Below are positions 1 to 7,831 of a stretch of DNA of 19,641 nt, one piece after another. Position 1 is the stretch's first letter. Each line of letters begins with the position of its first letter. The DNA comes from Gonapodya prolifera JEL478 (taxonomy: Eukaryota; Monoblepharomycota; Monoblepharidomycetes; Monoblepharidales; Gonapodyaceae). The translations under genes were made by a program, and so were the position numbers. The notes below the pieces were generated by a model, which ran no database searches, was not told the DNA's origin, and worked only from the letters and a program-made list of their open reading frames with translations. Location of the stretch: positions 1-19,641 of the forward strand of contig KQ965927.1 in NCBI GenBank assembly GCA_001574975.1, written 5' to 3'.

Positions 1-111
1 TATGGGTGTAGGGCTTGGTTTTGGTGTGGTCAGTTTGCTGTGATGACTCTTTGCGCTCAAGGTGCCCAACGGCTGTGTGCAAGTGTTGGCCCCTACTAAC
101 CCTAACCCTAG

Positions 112-286
112 GTGTACGGAATTGAAAAGAATTTTCAAACTATTTGTCACCTCAAATGGAACCGATTTGAGAGATTTGTGGCACAAACACAGAATACCAC
201 CTCTCTATAACCCCGGACCTCCTGAAGGTCGTAATGCAAGGTCAACATCATCACCTCAAAGTGTAAATTCAGGAACAAGTTTCTGA
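112..286 (+). CDS. Possible 3'-terminal exon of a gene that begins left of the window
   Basis: I do not recognise this product. The frame from 112 to the TGA at 284-286 reads a plausible hydrophilic C-terminus (TELKRIFKLF, then DLRDLWHKHRIPP, then a Ser/Thr-rich tail). It is preceded by a good intron end: a CTAAC branch-point-like motif near 96 and a CCTAG acceptor at 107-111. A matching donor could be GTGCCC at 62, giving an intron of about 50 nt, and the phase then fits the codon split at 60-61. A stop lies further upstream in that frame, so at least one more intron would be needed. Without the first exons the start, function and even the reality of the gene stay open. Confidence 0.3.
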
Positions 287-506
287 TAGGGGTTATTGTC
301 CTTCATTAAAAGAGAGAAAATAAAAACTCGGTAAAACACTTTGACAGAATGCATCAGAATTCCAAAAAGTTTCGCTTGACATGATTTCGCACTGGATCAC
401 TCATATATTTTACCTTGTGGTCATATGAAACTGTCTGTCGCTGAATCTAATACGTCTCCTACAATACTAAGGCCATTGCGCACTGTATGCATTCAATTCA
501 AATCAC

Positions 507-514
507 AATATATT
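507..514 (+). promoter_or_regulatory. AATATATT box upstream of the GH114 gene
   Basis: The palindromic octamer AATATATT ends 25 nt before the ATG at 540, inside an AT-rich stretch. The same octamer lies 30 nt before the ATG of the other membrane-anchored hydrolase (12479-12486). It could be a TATA-type core promoter or a virus-style promoter box. From 287 to 506 I see no coding signal. Confidence 0.4.
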
Positions 515-539
515 AAATTTTAGTTTATTAGAAACCACT

Positions 540-1568
540 ATGGAAAATATCATATTGTTGTCGTCCTGCTCTATTTTTCTTCTTGTAGTCATTGGAGTGG
601 TACTGTTTATCTTGAATAGCCAACATATCATTACCCTCCCATTTTCATATGGGTCTTCAAGTAACAGTAGCGGTAGTAGCTCTAGCTCACCACATACATC
701 CAAGTCGCCACACACATCCAAGAAGAGTAGTTCAAGTTCACCCAAGACATGGACTAGCACGCCAGCCAGCAGCACACTACCCAGTAGTACAGTATCAACC
801 AACACGAGACTGTCCAAAAATATGCTGATGTGTAACATGGCATGGTCGAATACAGTGAATGGAAACGACAATATCCACACGTTGACCCAACCAACCTCCA
901 CTGATTCTGTAGTTTTATTGGATGGGTTTGACTCAACAGCAGAGGATGTTTCTAAATGGAAGAGCCAAGGTAAGATTGTTATTGGATACATCTCTGTTGG
1001 CACACGAGAAGATTGGAACCTGGACGCGGTTTCGTGGCCAAGTAGTGCGATTGGCAAAATTGTTGACGGCTGGCCAGGTGAACGTTGGTTGATTCCTGGT
1101 CAGTGGCAGACTGTGAAAAATGTTATGAGTGCTCGATTTGCAATGCTGAAGAGTAAAGGATTTGATGGGTATGAAGGAGACAACATTTCTTTGTTAGATC
1201 AAGGCGGAGTCGACTCTTATCTAAATGACAATATAGCTTATGCTCAGTGGTTGGCTACAACAGCACATTCTTATGGACTGCTAGCCATCTTTAAGAATGG
1301 GCCAGATCTCGTCCCCAATGTATTGTCTTACTACGATGGTTGTTTTGCAGAAGAAGCTTTCAAGTATGACGAAATTGATTCTTATACACCCTTCTATCAA
1401 TCAGGTAAACCGGTGTGGATTTTTGAGTATCCGAGCTCTGATAATGTCACTGCAAGTCAAGAACAGACGAATATTAGCAATCTTACTTCTAAGATCAATG
1501 CAAGCAAAAAACAATTTACAGAGGTGATTTATGAAAAATCCGGGGGTTGGACACGGATATCCCCTTAG
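540..1568 (+). CDS. Membrane-anchored GH114-type glycosidase (endo-alpha-1,4-polygalactosaminidase family)
   Basis: This 342-aa intronless protein has three parts. A hydrophobic helix lies at about residues 4-25 with a very short N-terminal side. A Ser/Thr/Pro/Lys-rich spacer covers about 36-90. A GH114-like TIM-barrel domain covers about 95-340. Family motifs in order are GYISVGTREDW (149-159), WPGERW (178-183), FDGYEGDN (208-215), LAIFKNG (248-254), CFAEEAFKY (268-276) and GKPVWIFEY (289-297). Glu212, Asp214 and Glu271/272 are the acidic residues in the usual active-site strands. Known GH114 enzymes cut alpha-1,4-linked galactosamine polymers; fungi have membrane-anchored members, so a host origin is possible. 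The plan (membrane helix, poly-Ser spacer, catalytic domain) is the same as in the lytic-enzyme gene at 11804-12448, and both have an AATATATT box. Start: first ATG in frame, 25 nt after that box. Activity is inferred, not shown. Confidence 0.8.
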   Translation: MENIILLSSCSIFLLVVIGVVLFILNSQHIITLPFSYGSSSNSSGSSSSSPHTSKSPHTSKKSSSSSPKTWTSTPASSTLPSSTVSTNTRLSKNMLMCNMAWSNTVNGNDNIHTLTQPTSTDSVVLLDGFDSTAEDVSKWKSQGKIVIGYISVGTREDWNLDAVSWPSSAIGKIVDGWPGERWLIPGQWQTVKNVMSARFAMLKSKGFDGYEGDNISLLDQGGVDSYLNDNIAYAQWLATTAHSYGLLAIFKNGPDLVPNVLSYYDGCFAEEAFKYDEIDSYTPFYQSGKPVWIFEYPSSDNVTASQEQTNISNLTSKINASKKQFTEVIYEKSGGWTRISP

Positions 1569-1649
1569 TTTGTTTATGCAAATTCTAAACACAGGGTAGT
1601 AACAAGCAAAATGCTTTTTTTGTTTCCATTCAAAACTCACAAGAAATCC

Positions 1650-2366
1650 ATGTCTCAAAATCTCGATCCTACGTCACTAGCAAAAGTGGCAGATTTTCTC
1701 TCACTCCCAGATAGACAAATGCTGAGAGCAGCCTCGAGCTTTCACAAAAACACTCTGGCAGATACTCCAACCCATCTGAAATACGCATATGAAGTTGCCC
1801 AGAGCTGTGTTCATGGTGCAGCTCTTTGGGCATTGAATAGCACTTTATGGCGCCTTCTTGCCTCGTCTACTACAAGTCTGAAACCGAATGATATAGAGCT
1901 TGCAGAGCTCGTTCGTTATTTGAGCGAATCGGTGAAACCTGGAAGAAACCCTCAAAAAGTGCATTTCAGTTTCACTGCTGAACTCGCATCTCTATTTATT
2001 TTGCTAAACGCTGGCGGTTATGTCAGAACAATGCAAAGAATCACTGATCTATATGATCTTGGCAACATAACATTACTCGATGTACTTATACAACAGGTTA
2101 ATGTAGCTGAAGACAACACATTACATGTAGGCTACAAGTTCTACTATCGATATCTCGGAGTTGACAAGAAACTTTGTGATCTTCTGACCAAATTGCTTAA
2201 AGAGATGAATTTGGGGACGCTCCAGCAATTTACTGAGAGAATTGAAGTAGCTGTTCGCCGACAAATACTTGGTTGGGGCTCGCCCTTGAACGCTGAACTC
2301 AAGAGAACATTTCAGGAAATATTACTCGAAAAAGAAACTCAAAAAACTCGCCTGGTGGAGCTCTGA
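1650..2366 (+). CDS. Intronless 238-aa protein with F-box-like N-terminus
   Basis: I do not recognise the whole protein. Residues about 7-35 (SLAKVADFLSLPDRQMLRAA) resemble an F-box: a short Leu-rich helix, then L-PDR-LR-A, the pattern that in F-box proteins binds Skp1 in SCF ubiquitin ligases. The remainder is predicted mostly helical, with a Leu-rich stretch (CDLLTKLLKEMN) and a charged C-terminus; no second domain is evident. The frame also has an earlier ATG at 1611 that would add 13 residues (MLFLFPFKTHKKS). I prefer 1650 because the extension is low-complexity, but the choice is weak. It follows the GH114 gene by 81 nt on the same strand, also without introns, which ties it to the virus-like set. 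F-box proteins are frequent in large DNA viruses and in fungi, so this does not decide origin. Confidence 0.6.
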   Translation: MSQNLDPTSLAKVADFLSLPDRQMLRAASSFHKNTLADTPTHLKYAYEVAQSCVHGAALWALNSTLWRLLASSTTSLKPNDIELAELVRYLSESVKPGRNPQKVHFSFTAELASLFILLNAGGYVRTMQRITDLYDLGNITLLDVLIQQVNVAEDNTLHVGYKFYYRYLGVDKKLCDLLTKLLKEMNLGTLQQFTERIEVAVRRQILGWGSPLNAELKRTFQEILLEKETQKTRLVEL

Positions 2367-2497
2367 GGTATAGGAGTCATCGTCGTAATAGCCCACTCAG
2401 GAAAGATTATCTCGATATATAATAGTGACAGTGGACTGTGGCCCGAGATCTGGTCGCAGTGGTCCACAGGACTCGTGGTTCCGCAGGCTGAGGTGTT

Positions 2498-2503
2498 TAT
2501 AAA
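2498..2503 (+). promoter_or_regulatory. TATAAA box for the spliced gene at 2537
   Basis: TATAAA stands 33 nt upstream of the proposed ATG at 2537, between the stop of the intronless gene at 2366 and the spliced gene. This spacing would leave a very short 5' leader, so either transcription starts within a few bases of the ATG or the box is fortuitous. Confidence 0.3.
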
Positions 2504-2536
2504 GTACAAGGAAACTTGGCTTGTACCGCGAAGTCA

Positions 2537-3195
2537 ATGCCCGCCGATAGGCAGAACCGACGTAAAAGACGACGGGGGAAAGGACCCTCGAATGCACCTA
2601 CAAAAGTGAGTGTTTCTTCTTGTCACATTTTCCACGAAAAGACTCACTTTTGGTCCCGATTTCAGACGTCCAATGCAACCGCGAAAGCGAGCAAGGATGC
2701 AGTGAGTACTGCTCTTCCACCAATCCACGTACTTCCAACCCACCTTGACTTTACCAAAAGGCTCTACTGGCAACATCTGCAGTCACAAACGCTTTCAGGT
2801 CCTGTTTGCAGGCCTGCGATGCGCGGCAAGCAGAATTGGATACCCAAAATCCCCCGCAACCAGGAGTCCGTCAATTCGGAGACGTTATCATCAGCGGAGA
2901 GTCATGTCCAGGCCCAAGGTCCACGTTGTCAGCTGCCATCAGAAAGGAGTTTTTCGGCGAATTGAAAAATGGATGCGTGGCCTTCGATATACCTTTTAGA
3001 GAACGTAACCCTGAGGCAGTCGTTGCTGGAGCACAGGCTTTCATGAAGAGCTTGCGGGACAGTTATTATCCTGCGAAAGGCGATGTAAACGACCATACCA
3101 TATCGTTCAAAGTGGTGGAAATTGCCCTTGTTGGTGGACTTCGTATAATTCATCCTGTACCTCTTGACGAAGGGGCATTTTCAATTTGTGAATAG
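2537..3195 (+). CDS. Spliced gene, 179-aa protein of unknown function
   Basis: Exons are 2537-2605, 2666-2701 and 2761-3195. Introns are 60 and 59 nt; both donors are GTGAGT, the acceptors are TTTCAG and AAAAG, and each has a GACT-type branch point. All joins are phase 0 and the sum is 540 nt including the TAG. The N-terminus is strongly basic (RQNRRKRRRGKG at about 5-16), as in a nuclear or nucleic-acid-binding protein. The middle and C-terminus (QFGDVIISGES, GELKNGCVAFDIPF, EAVVAGAQAFMKSLRDSYY, VVEIALVGGLRIIHPV) look like a small folded domain I cannot name. The tail-to-tail gap to the F-box gene is 104 nt. The two introns set it apart from the intronless genes just upstream. A further 5' exon cannot be excluded. 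Confidence 0.65.
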
Positions 3196-3299
3196 ATTTC
3201 TATTGCAGTATTCAAGTGAACAAAATACAGTGAATTGCAAAGTGTTGAAATGAATGGTGATGGTTATATATGCTCGAATCTAAACATATACCATTATTG

Positions 3300-4828
3300 T
3301 CAAACAAGGGCAAGTACATACGGTTTGGCCACAATTCTCTCTAAAGACTTTTCGTATTTCGTTTTCATAGGTATAGTTCTCGAGAAAACGGATAAGGGCG
3401 GGAACAGCGATTGATTCGTCCAAATTTCCCGGGGGGCCAAGATGGAGAGCTCACTGTCCCGTACAAGTGGGTCTTTGAAAAGGGACATGCGGAGGTCGCT
3501 TCCGTTCAGTCCAGTGGATGTACATGGTACGTAGTAGAGCAGGCTGGGAATATGCTCTGGCAGAGCAAAGTTCATGACGAGTTTTTCGATTTTAAGAATG
3601 ATCGGTTCCCCGAGCTGTGATTCGAGTGTACGGCGGGCGAGTTCCTCCAAGTCGGCTGGCTCCCATACTGCGCACTCGCCATCCTTTGGCTCCTTCCAAT
3701 AAACATAGAGAGGCGATGAACTATATGGGAAAAAAATGCGAGGCCATTTTTCTCCCGGCGACATGTAGTCAGCCTCAAGTCGAATAAGTTCTGGGTCCTC
3801 AACACGGCTAAGAGGTTTCGCAAGAGTGTCCGATTGTAAAGGGAAATTCGGGTTGACAGTCCGATAGTATTCGCGAGGATGCACGCGTTGTTCGGGAGGA
3901 TAGGGGTACGCCCTTTGAACAACTGGTGTCCAGGGTCCAAAGAGTTCTTTCGTGCTGTTCTTGAGAGCGAGAACGTGTCCCGATTTTAGCACGTTGTAAC
4001 CGGGCCTGTCACCCTCCAGTGACCGGACTGTACCCGCAGTGTCGACAGGAACGATGCTGATGGTGGTGGGTATCCGATTCCGGTAGATGTAGGAATCATC
4101 CACCAGTCGCTTGAACATCTGACATGTCTTCGGTAGACATTTGTAGTACCACAGATGATCGGCATGTCTTTGGCGAATTCCGGGGAGTAACATCGAAAAG
4201 ATATGAGACCAGATTTCGACCGGCAGCGGAGGACGGGTTGGCTTCGGAGGTGGATTTGAGGTGGCTTTGGGTCTTTTGTGGGTCCTTTCAATTGATGTAT
4301 CCGGCGAGGGAGAGCGAGGGCGCTTGAAGGGATGGAATATGAGTCGTCGAAACCCAACAGTCCTTCCCCCACTTCGCGACCTTTACCTTGCAAGCTCTAC
4401 CCGGCTGAATACGGCGACGTTTGCTCACTGGTGGAGGCAGTGTATCAACTTCCATTCCCGGACGTGGGTCTGATGGTAACGGATTTTCAACCTCCATCGA
4501 TAGGGGAGCGACTGGCTGTTTGAGATGCATGGGGGTAAGGAAAGTGATGGTGGAGAGTGCTGAAGGTCAAGCGTACCGAGAGTTGAACGATGTCGCGCTC
4601 TTCTTCCAGACACTCCCGACGCTCCGGATGCACCGTTGAGGTCCAGCGAGCAGAACCCTTGACCATGGTTGCGCAAGCGATTGAAGTGGCTTTGAGTGGG
4701 GTCCAGATGAATCGCTTTACAGCATCGAAAGCTTTGTTGAGACGTGTTTGACGAGGAGTACGTGTTGGGGGCATCGATGGTTGGGTTGCGAGATATTGGG
4801 CAAGTTCTTTTTGCTGAGGGACAGCCAT
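3300..4828 (-). CDS. F-box domain protein, 467 aa, three exons
   Basis: Reading on the minus strand, exons are 4828-4577, 4515-4387 and 4322-3300. Introns are 61 nt (4516-4576) and 64 nt (4323-4386), both phase 0, with donors GTACGC and GTAAAG. The N-terminus (MAVPQQKELAQYL) leads into a disordered Pro/Arg/Lys-rich region with nuclear-signal-like SKRRRIQPGR and RPRSPSPD stretches. An F-box motif follows at about 160-200 (LPVEIWSHIFSMLLP, with Trp and His in the usual places and later CLPKTCQMF). Such proteins recruit substrates to SCF ubiquitin ligases through Skp1; the roughly 260-residue C-terminal part would bind the substrate but has no repeats I recognise. The N-terminal layout is typical of the expanded F-box families of agaricomycete fungi. 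The gene is divergent from the one at 4914 with only 85 nt between the ATGs, so the two probably share a promoter. Confidence 0.8.
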
Positions 4829-4913
4829 GGTCGCGCTGTGCCACCGACCTCAGAGGCACTCTTGGGAGACTCGGTAGGACACCACAGATCTAGCGAAGGG
4901 CGGTAGAGACAGG

Positions 4914-6457
4914 ATGCCACCGGAGCAAAGGGAAAAGAAGGTGAAACGATGTCCGGCTGAGTGAGTAATGGTATTCGATGGCGGTGACTGTTGGAAGTTA
5001 CACTCCGCGGACCCACACAACTTCCGCCTACCCCACTTCCGCCTCAAAACAGGGTGCATCTTTCATCGGTAGATCTAACCAAGGAACTCGGGAACTACTC
5101 TAAGCGAGAGTTTGAAGACTACGGGATCGCGTGTGGGGCAAAGTTCCGGGAGGAGTATTCAGTCCCGAATACTGTTCTGTCGGCAGATGTCGAGGATGTC
5201 CTGGACACTCTGATACAGAAACAATATGAGGAAATCAACGAAGATCAGTTTCACACGCTTATTCCCAGAATACTGAAGTGGATCCAATCGGTGTATCCCC
5301 CAGACAACGTTTTTCATGCCATGTGAGTTCAATTTTGTCACAGTAAAGATACAGATTAGTTTAACGGTGGTATTTATGTACAGGGCCAAAGATGGGCATT
5401 TGGTGGACGCCACTGAAGAAACCCCCAATCTTCACGGCCACAAGCAAGTCCGCATGTTCATGGAACACCTAAACAAACTACATGGGATAAACAACATTGA
5501 TATCAGTCTCAATCCAACGCAACAGAAAGTGGTTCATTTGGGTGTGAAAGAGTGTCGTGGCAAAAGACAAGTGCCCCTCACGGAAGAGACATTGGAGATT
5601 TCAACAAAAGAGTACGAGGATACATGGCAGAGTGACATTCTACCACTTCATTTACAGACACAAGTCACGTGGGTTTGTCATTTTATTGCTGGAAATGACA
5701 CATGCGATGTATAACTCATGCTGATGATAGGGTGCGTCGAATGTCGAATGGCACTGTGACCAACAACGGTTTACACTGTTCTGAGGCCAAGGTAGTGAGC
5801 CACTGGTGGTTGACTTTTGACCTAGCACGAGAATTGCCACACTACGTCCATATCACTCGCGACCAGGTGCCCGTTGATGGGGTTCATGGCTTACTACGTC
5901 CGGATGAGACCACAACTTTGGCCATTACTGTTGATGGAAAAGTGGTATATGTGTCCAGCGCAACTATAGAAGCGAAATCTGGTCAGAACCCAAATTCGGA
6001 CTCTGTGAAGGTTTTGAAGTTTGCAGAACGTGCACTCCGACACACTGTCAAAAATGCGCAGGGGGTGGATGCTACCAAGGTTGAAGTTCTTACCCTCATT
6101 GTTCGAGGTGACACAGGAATTGCATCGGGGAGTCGGTTTGTCTCGGATGACTGTGATGCAATCATCACATACAGGATTGCTCCACCGGTGAGATGGACCA
6201 TCACACCCACAGTGACGGCTGAGGAACTTTACGAACCACTCGGCTTCATCAACGCATATCTTGATCGCCTGTCCAAAAATTGCTCGATGTTGGCGGAGAA
6301 GTACCCCACGGAAGAGCGGGTGACCTTCAAGCGAGTGCGCTCTCCATCTAGGAATCGCGGTGCTCGGAAGAAGGACTCAACTTCAGCTGGCAGAGGAGGT
6401 GCTGGAGATGCAGACGAAGATGTAGACGAAGGTCAAGGTGTTGTGGGAGATTTGTGA
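4914..6457 (+). CDS. Spliced gene, 442-aa protein of unknown function
   Basis: Proposed exons are 4914-4960, 5053-5322, 5384-5668 and 5731-6457. Introns are 92, 61 and 62 nt with donors GTGAGT, GTGAGT and GTGGGT. Every join is phase 2 and the total is 1,329 nt including TGA. Exons 2-4 are secure; exon 1 (MPPEQREKK...) is the best ATG-plus-donor fit because no in-frame ATG opens exon 2. The protein has a helical N-terminal half (LTKELGNYSKREFEDYGIA, DVLDTLIQKQYEE), then a beta-rich part (WWLTFDLARELPHYV, TTLAITVDGKVVYVSS, VEVLTLIVRGD, DAIITYRIAPPVRW). It ends in an Arg/Ser/Gly-rich, then acidic tail (SPSRNRGARKKDS, DADEDVDEG). I cannot assign a family. It shares its 5' region with the F-box gene. 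Confidence 0.65.
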
Positions 6458-6693
6458 GGGGCAAGGAATTTGCGAGCAAGGGGTCATGCTTGTGGTAGGG
6501 ACTGAATTCAGCTCTGTTAATTGGGAGAGCTGGTTGGCGGCAATGGTTAACAGTTTGGGAGATCAATAAGTTGTTTGTTTATGTTCAAATTGGGCTGGGT
6601 GGTATTGACAATTCGCAGAAATCACCTCAATTGGTTGGAACGAAAGCACCCTTTATTTGTGAATCAATTTTTATCTCATTGTGTTCTGGTAAA

Positions 6694-6942
6694 ATGACAA
6701 CGCATCAAATTATGAATGAACTATCGAAACTGAGAGAAATGATCGAGGAACTGAAAACAAAGGTGGCTGCTCTCGAATCCAGAGGCCCAAAACCTACTCA
6801 ACAGAAAACACCAAAGCCAGAACCTGTCACCAACAGTGTTGTGTACTTTTGCTATTGCTGCAATAAATTCCGCGAAGATGAATACAACCATATACCAAAT
6901 GATATAGTGTACTCATTGGGAGCAGGTGCTAACTTTGAGTGA
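6694..6942 (+). CDS. Small coiled-coil protein with C-terminal Cys cluster
   Basis: This 82-aa intronless frame was started at the ATG at 6694 rather than upstream alternatives because a coiled coil begins at once. Residues about 5-28 (MNELSKLREMIEELKTKVAA) form three heptads. A Pro/Lys/Gln-rich linker follows at 31-46, then a compact C-terminal part with FCYCCNKF (three Cys in four residues) and two acidic/His positions, which could bind zinc. I do not recognise a family. Small proteins of this plan (oligomerising helix plus a Cys knuckle) occur in large DNA viruses, and it sits at the edge of the intronless block, converging on the Cys-containing frame at 7026-7247. A hairpin follows its stop codon. 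Confidence 0.55.
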   Translation: MTTHQIMNELSKLREMIEELKTKVAALESRGPKPTQQKTPKPEPVTNSVVYFCYCCNKFREDEYNHIPNDIVYSLGAGANFE

Positions 6943-6944
6943 GT

Positions 6945-6972
6945 GAAAAGGAGCAACGCTGAGTTGCTTTTC
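6945..6972. terminator. Stem-loop between converging small genes
   Basis: GAAAA and GCAAC (6945-6949, 6953-6957) pair with GTTGC and TTTTC (6963-6972) around a 5-nt loop, with a 3-nt bulge. It lies a few bases after the stop at 6942 and could act as a 3'-end or polyadenylation hairpin, as known in some giant viruses. One example is weak evidence. Confidence 0.3.
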
Positions 6973-7025
6973 GATTTTCAATTTTATATTCAAACAGATC
7001 CTGTACAGATTGTGAATATTCAGTT

Positions 7026-7247
7026 TTACAAAACATACCAGACGCCCGTTTTCTCCTTTTTCTCAATATGAGTCACTCCGTGGTTCAGGAGAAACTCCAC
7101 GCATCTCTTTGACTTGGCTTCTTTTAGTGTCGGCTTTCCACACACTGTGAGATCAACCTGTCCTGTTGACAAAAGTGTTCGCCTATTTTGAAACCTCCAC
7201 TCTGTACAGATCGCACAGAATGGATTTCCTTTGAAGTTCTTATAGCC
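7026..7247 (-). CDS. Cys-containing reading frame without an ATG (gene remnant, spliced exon or unusual start)
   Basis: The minus strand from 7247 to the TAA at 7026-7028 is open for 73 codons and reads like a real small protein. It has NPFCAICTEWRF (a CxxC knuckle), GQVDLTVCGKP, KSKRCVEFLLNHGV and KTGVWYVL at the end, four Cys in all. No ATG or obvious alternative start lies in the frame, and an in-frame TAG sits immediately upstream at 7248-7250. It overlaps the last codons of the 25-residue-repeat gene (stop at 7240-7242) in another frame. It may be the 3' exon of a spliced transcript (an AG lies at the very start, near 7240), the surviving end of a truncated gene, or a frame joined by frameshifting. 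No family recognised. Confidence 0.4.
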   Translation of the reverse strand, partial: GYKNFKGNPFCAICTEWRFQNRRTLLSTGQVDLTVCGKPTLKEAKSKRCVEFLLNHGVTHIEKKEKTGVWYVL

Positions 7248-7785
7248 CTAACACCGCCTTGATTTGCGCGATGTCGGAGGCGAGCGAAATTACTGAGGTA
7301 TTCACATCTGTCTTGAATTGCGCCAGTGCGCTTGAATTCGCTGAGTCTACAGCTGATAGTACGTTCACTGACCCTGAAACAATTGTTTTGAACAGGTCCA
7401 GTGCGTTTGCATTCGCTGTATTAGCAGCAGAAAGAGAATTTATTGAACCAGATACTTCCGTCTTCAACTGCATAACGGCAAGTGAGTTGTTCAAAGCCGC
7501 CGAAGCAAGCGCACTCGTCGATGCGCCGACAACCGACTTGAATTGAGTAAGGGCCGATGAGTTGTTTAGGTCAGTAGTTTGCAACGCACTCGTCGAGGCG
7601 GCGACCAGGAACTCAAACTGAAGAAGAGCCATTGAGTTGTATAGATCAGCAGATCTAAGAGAAGCCATTGAGCTCGATACTTGGCTTTGGAACAAACTAA
7701 AAACTTCACACATACTATTTTCTACAGTCATTGTTTTTTCCAAACTGACTTTCACACACAAAAAAAAAAGAATCAGTTTGCACAT
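7240..7785 (-). CDS. Intronless rod-like protein built from 25-residue repeats
   Basis: The 181-aa product is almost entirely repeats. Five consecutive 25-residue units run from about residue 31 to 155 on the pattern QFKxxVxxSxxxLxxAxxxNSxAL, and a diverged sixth unit ends the chain (DIAQIKAVLGL). Hydrophobic positions recur at 3-4-residue spacing, so a long helical bundle is likely. Twenty-five residues is 7+7+11, which gives a nearly straight rod rather than a tightly wound coiled coil. Residues 1-13 are hydrophobic (MCKLILFFLC) and could be a signal peptide; alternatively translation starts at Met19 or Met25, where the context is better, and the stretch of T/A bases upstream is leader. It lies directly downstream of the giant fibre gene on the same strand (46-nt gap), so it may be a second part of the same fibre or its base. 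No homologue recognised. Confidence 0.6.
   Translation of the reverse strand: MCKLILFFLCVKVSLEKTMTVENSMCEVFSLFQSQVSSSMASLRSADLYNSMALLQFEFLVAASTSALQTTDLNNSSALTQFKSVVGASTSALASAALNNSLAVMQLKTEVSGSINSLSAANTANANALDLFKTIVSGSVNVLSAVDSANSSALAQFKTDVNTSVISLASDIAQIKAVLGL
7321..7695 (-). repeat. Five tandem 75-bp units coding 25-residue repeats
   Basis: The units begin LFQSQV, QFEFLV, QFKSVV, QLKTEV and LFKTIV in order along the minus strand. They are diverged in DNA but strictly in register. The repeats explain the open plus-strand frame over the same bases. Confidence 0.75.
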
Positions 7786-7831
7786 CGTGTGTCAAAGAAT
7801 TATGCTCTGAAGTTATATACTAGCATCATCA

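Noticed and set aside
95-111. CTAACCCTAACCCTAGG looks like a telomere repeat
   Set aside because: Only about two units are present, and the stretch is better explained as a CTAAC branch point and CCTAG acceptor in front of the exon at 112.
503-1057. 184-codon minus-strand frame with hydrophobic segments
   Set aside because: It is the shadow of the GH114 gene's Ser-rich and membrane-helix codons on the other strand; the plus frame carries clear family motifs.
2428-2471. CTGTGG...CCACAG inverted repeat as an operator
   Set aside because: Six-base arms with a long, unstructured interval are expected by chance, and no second example was found.
4914-6457. Frame changes read as frameshift mutations (pseudogene)
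   Set aside because: Each change coincides with a good donor and acceptor 61-92 nt apart, and phases close over the whole gene.
7259-7546. Open plus-strand frame of 95 codons
   Set aside because: It is the reverse complement of the 25-residue repeats; its periodic composition follows from them.
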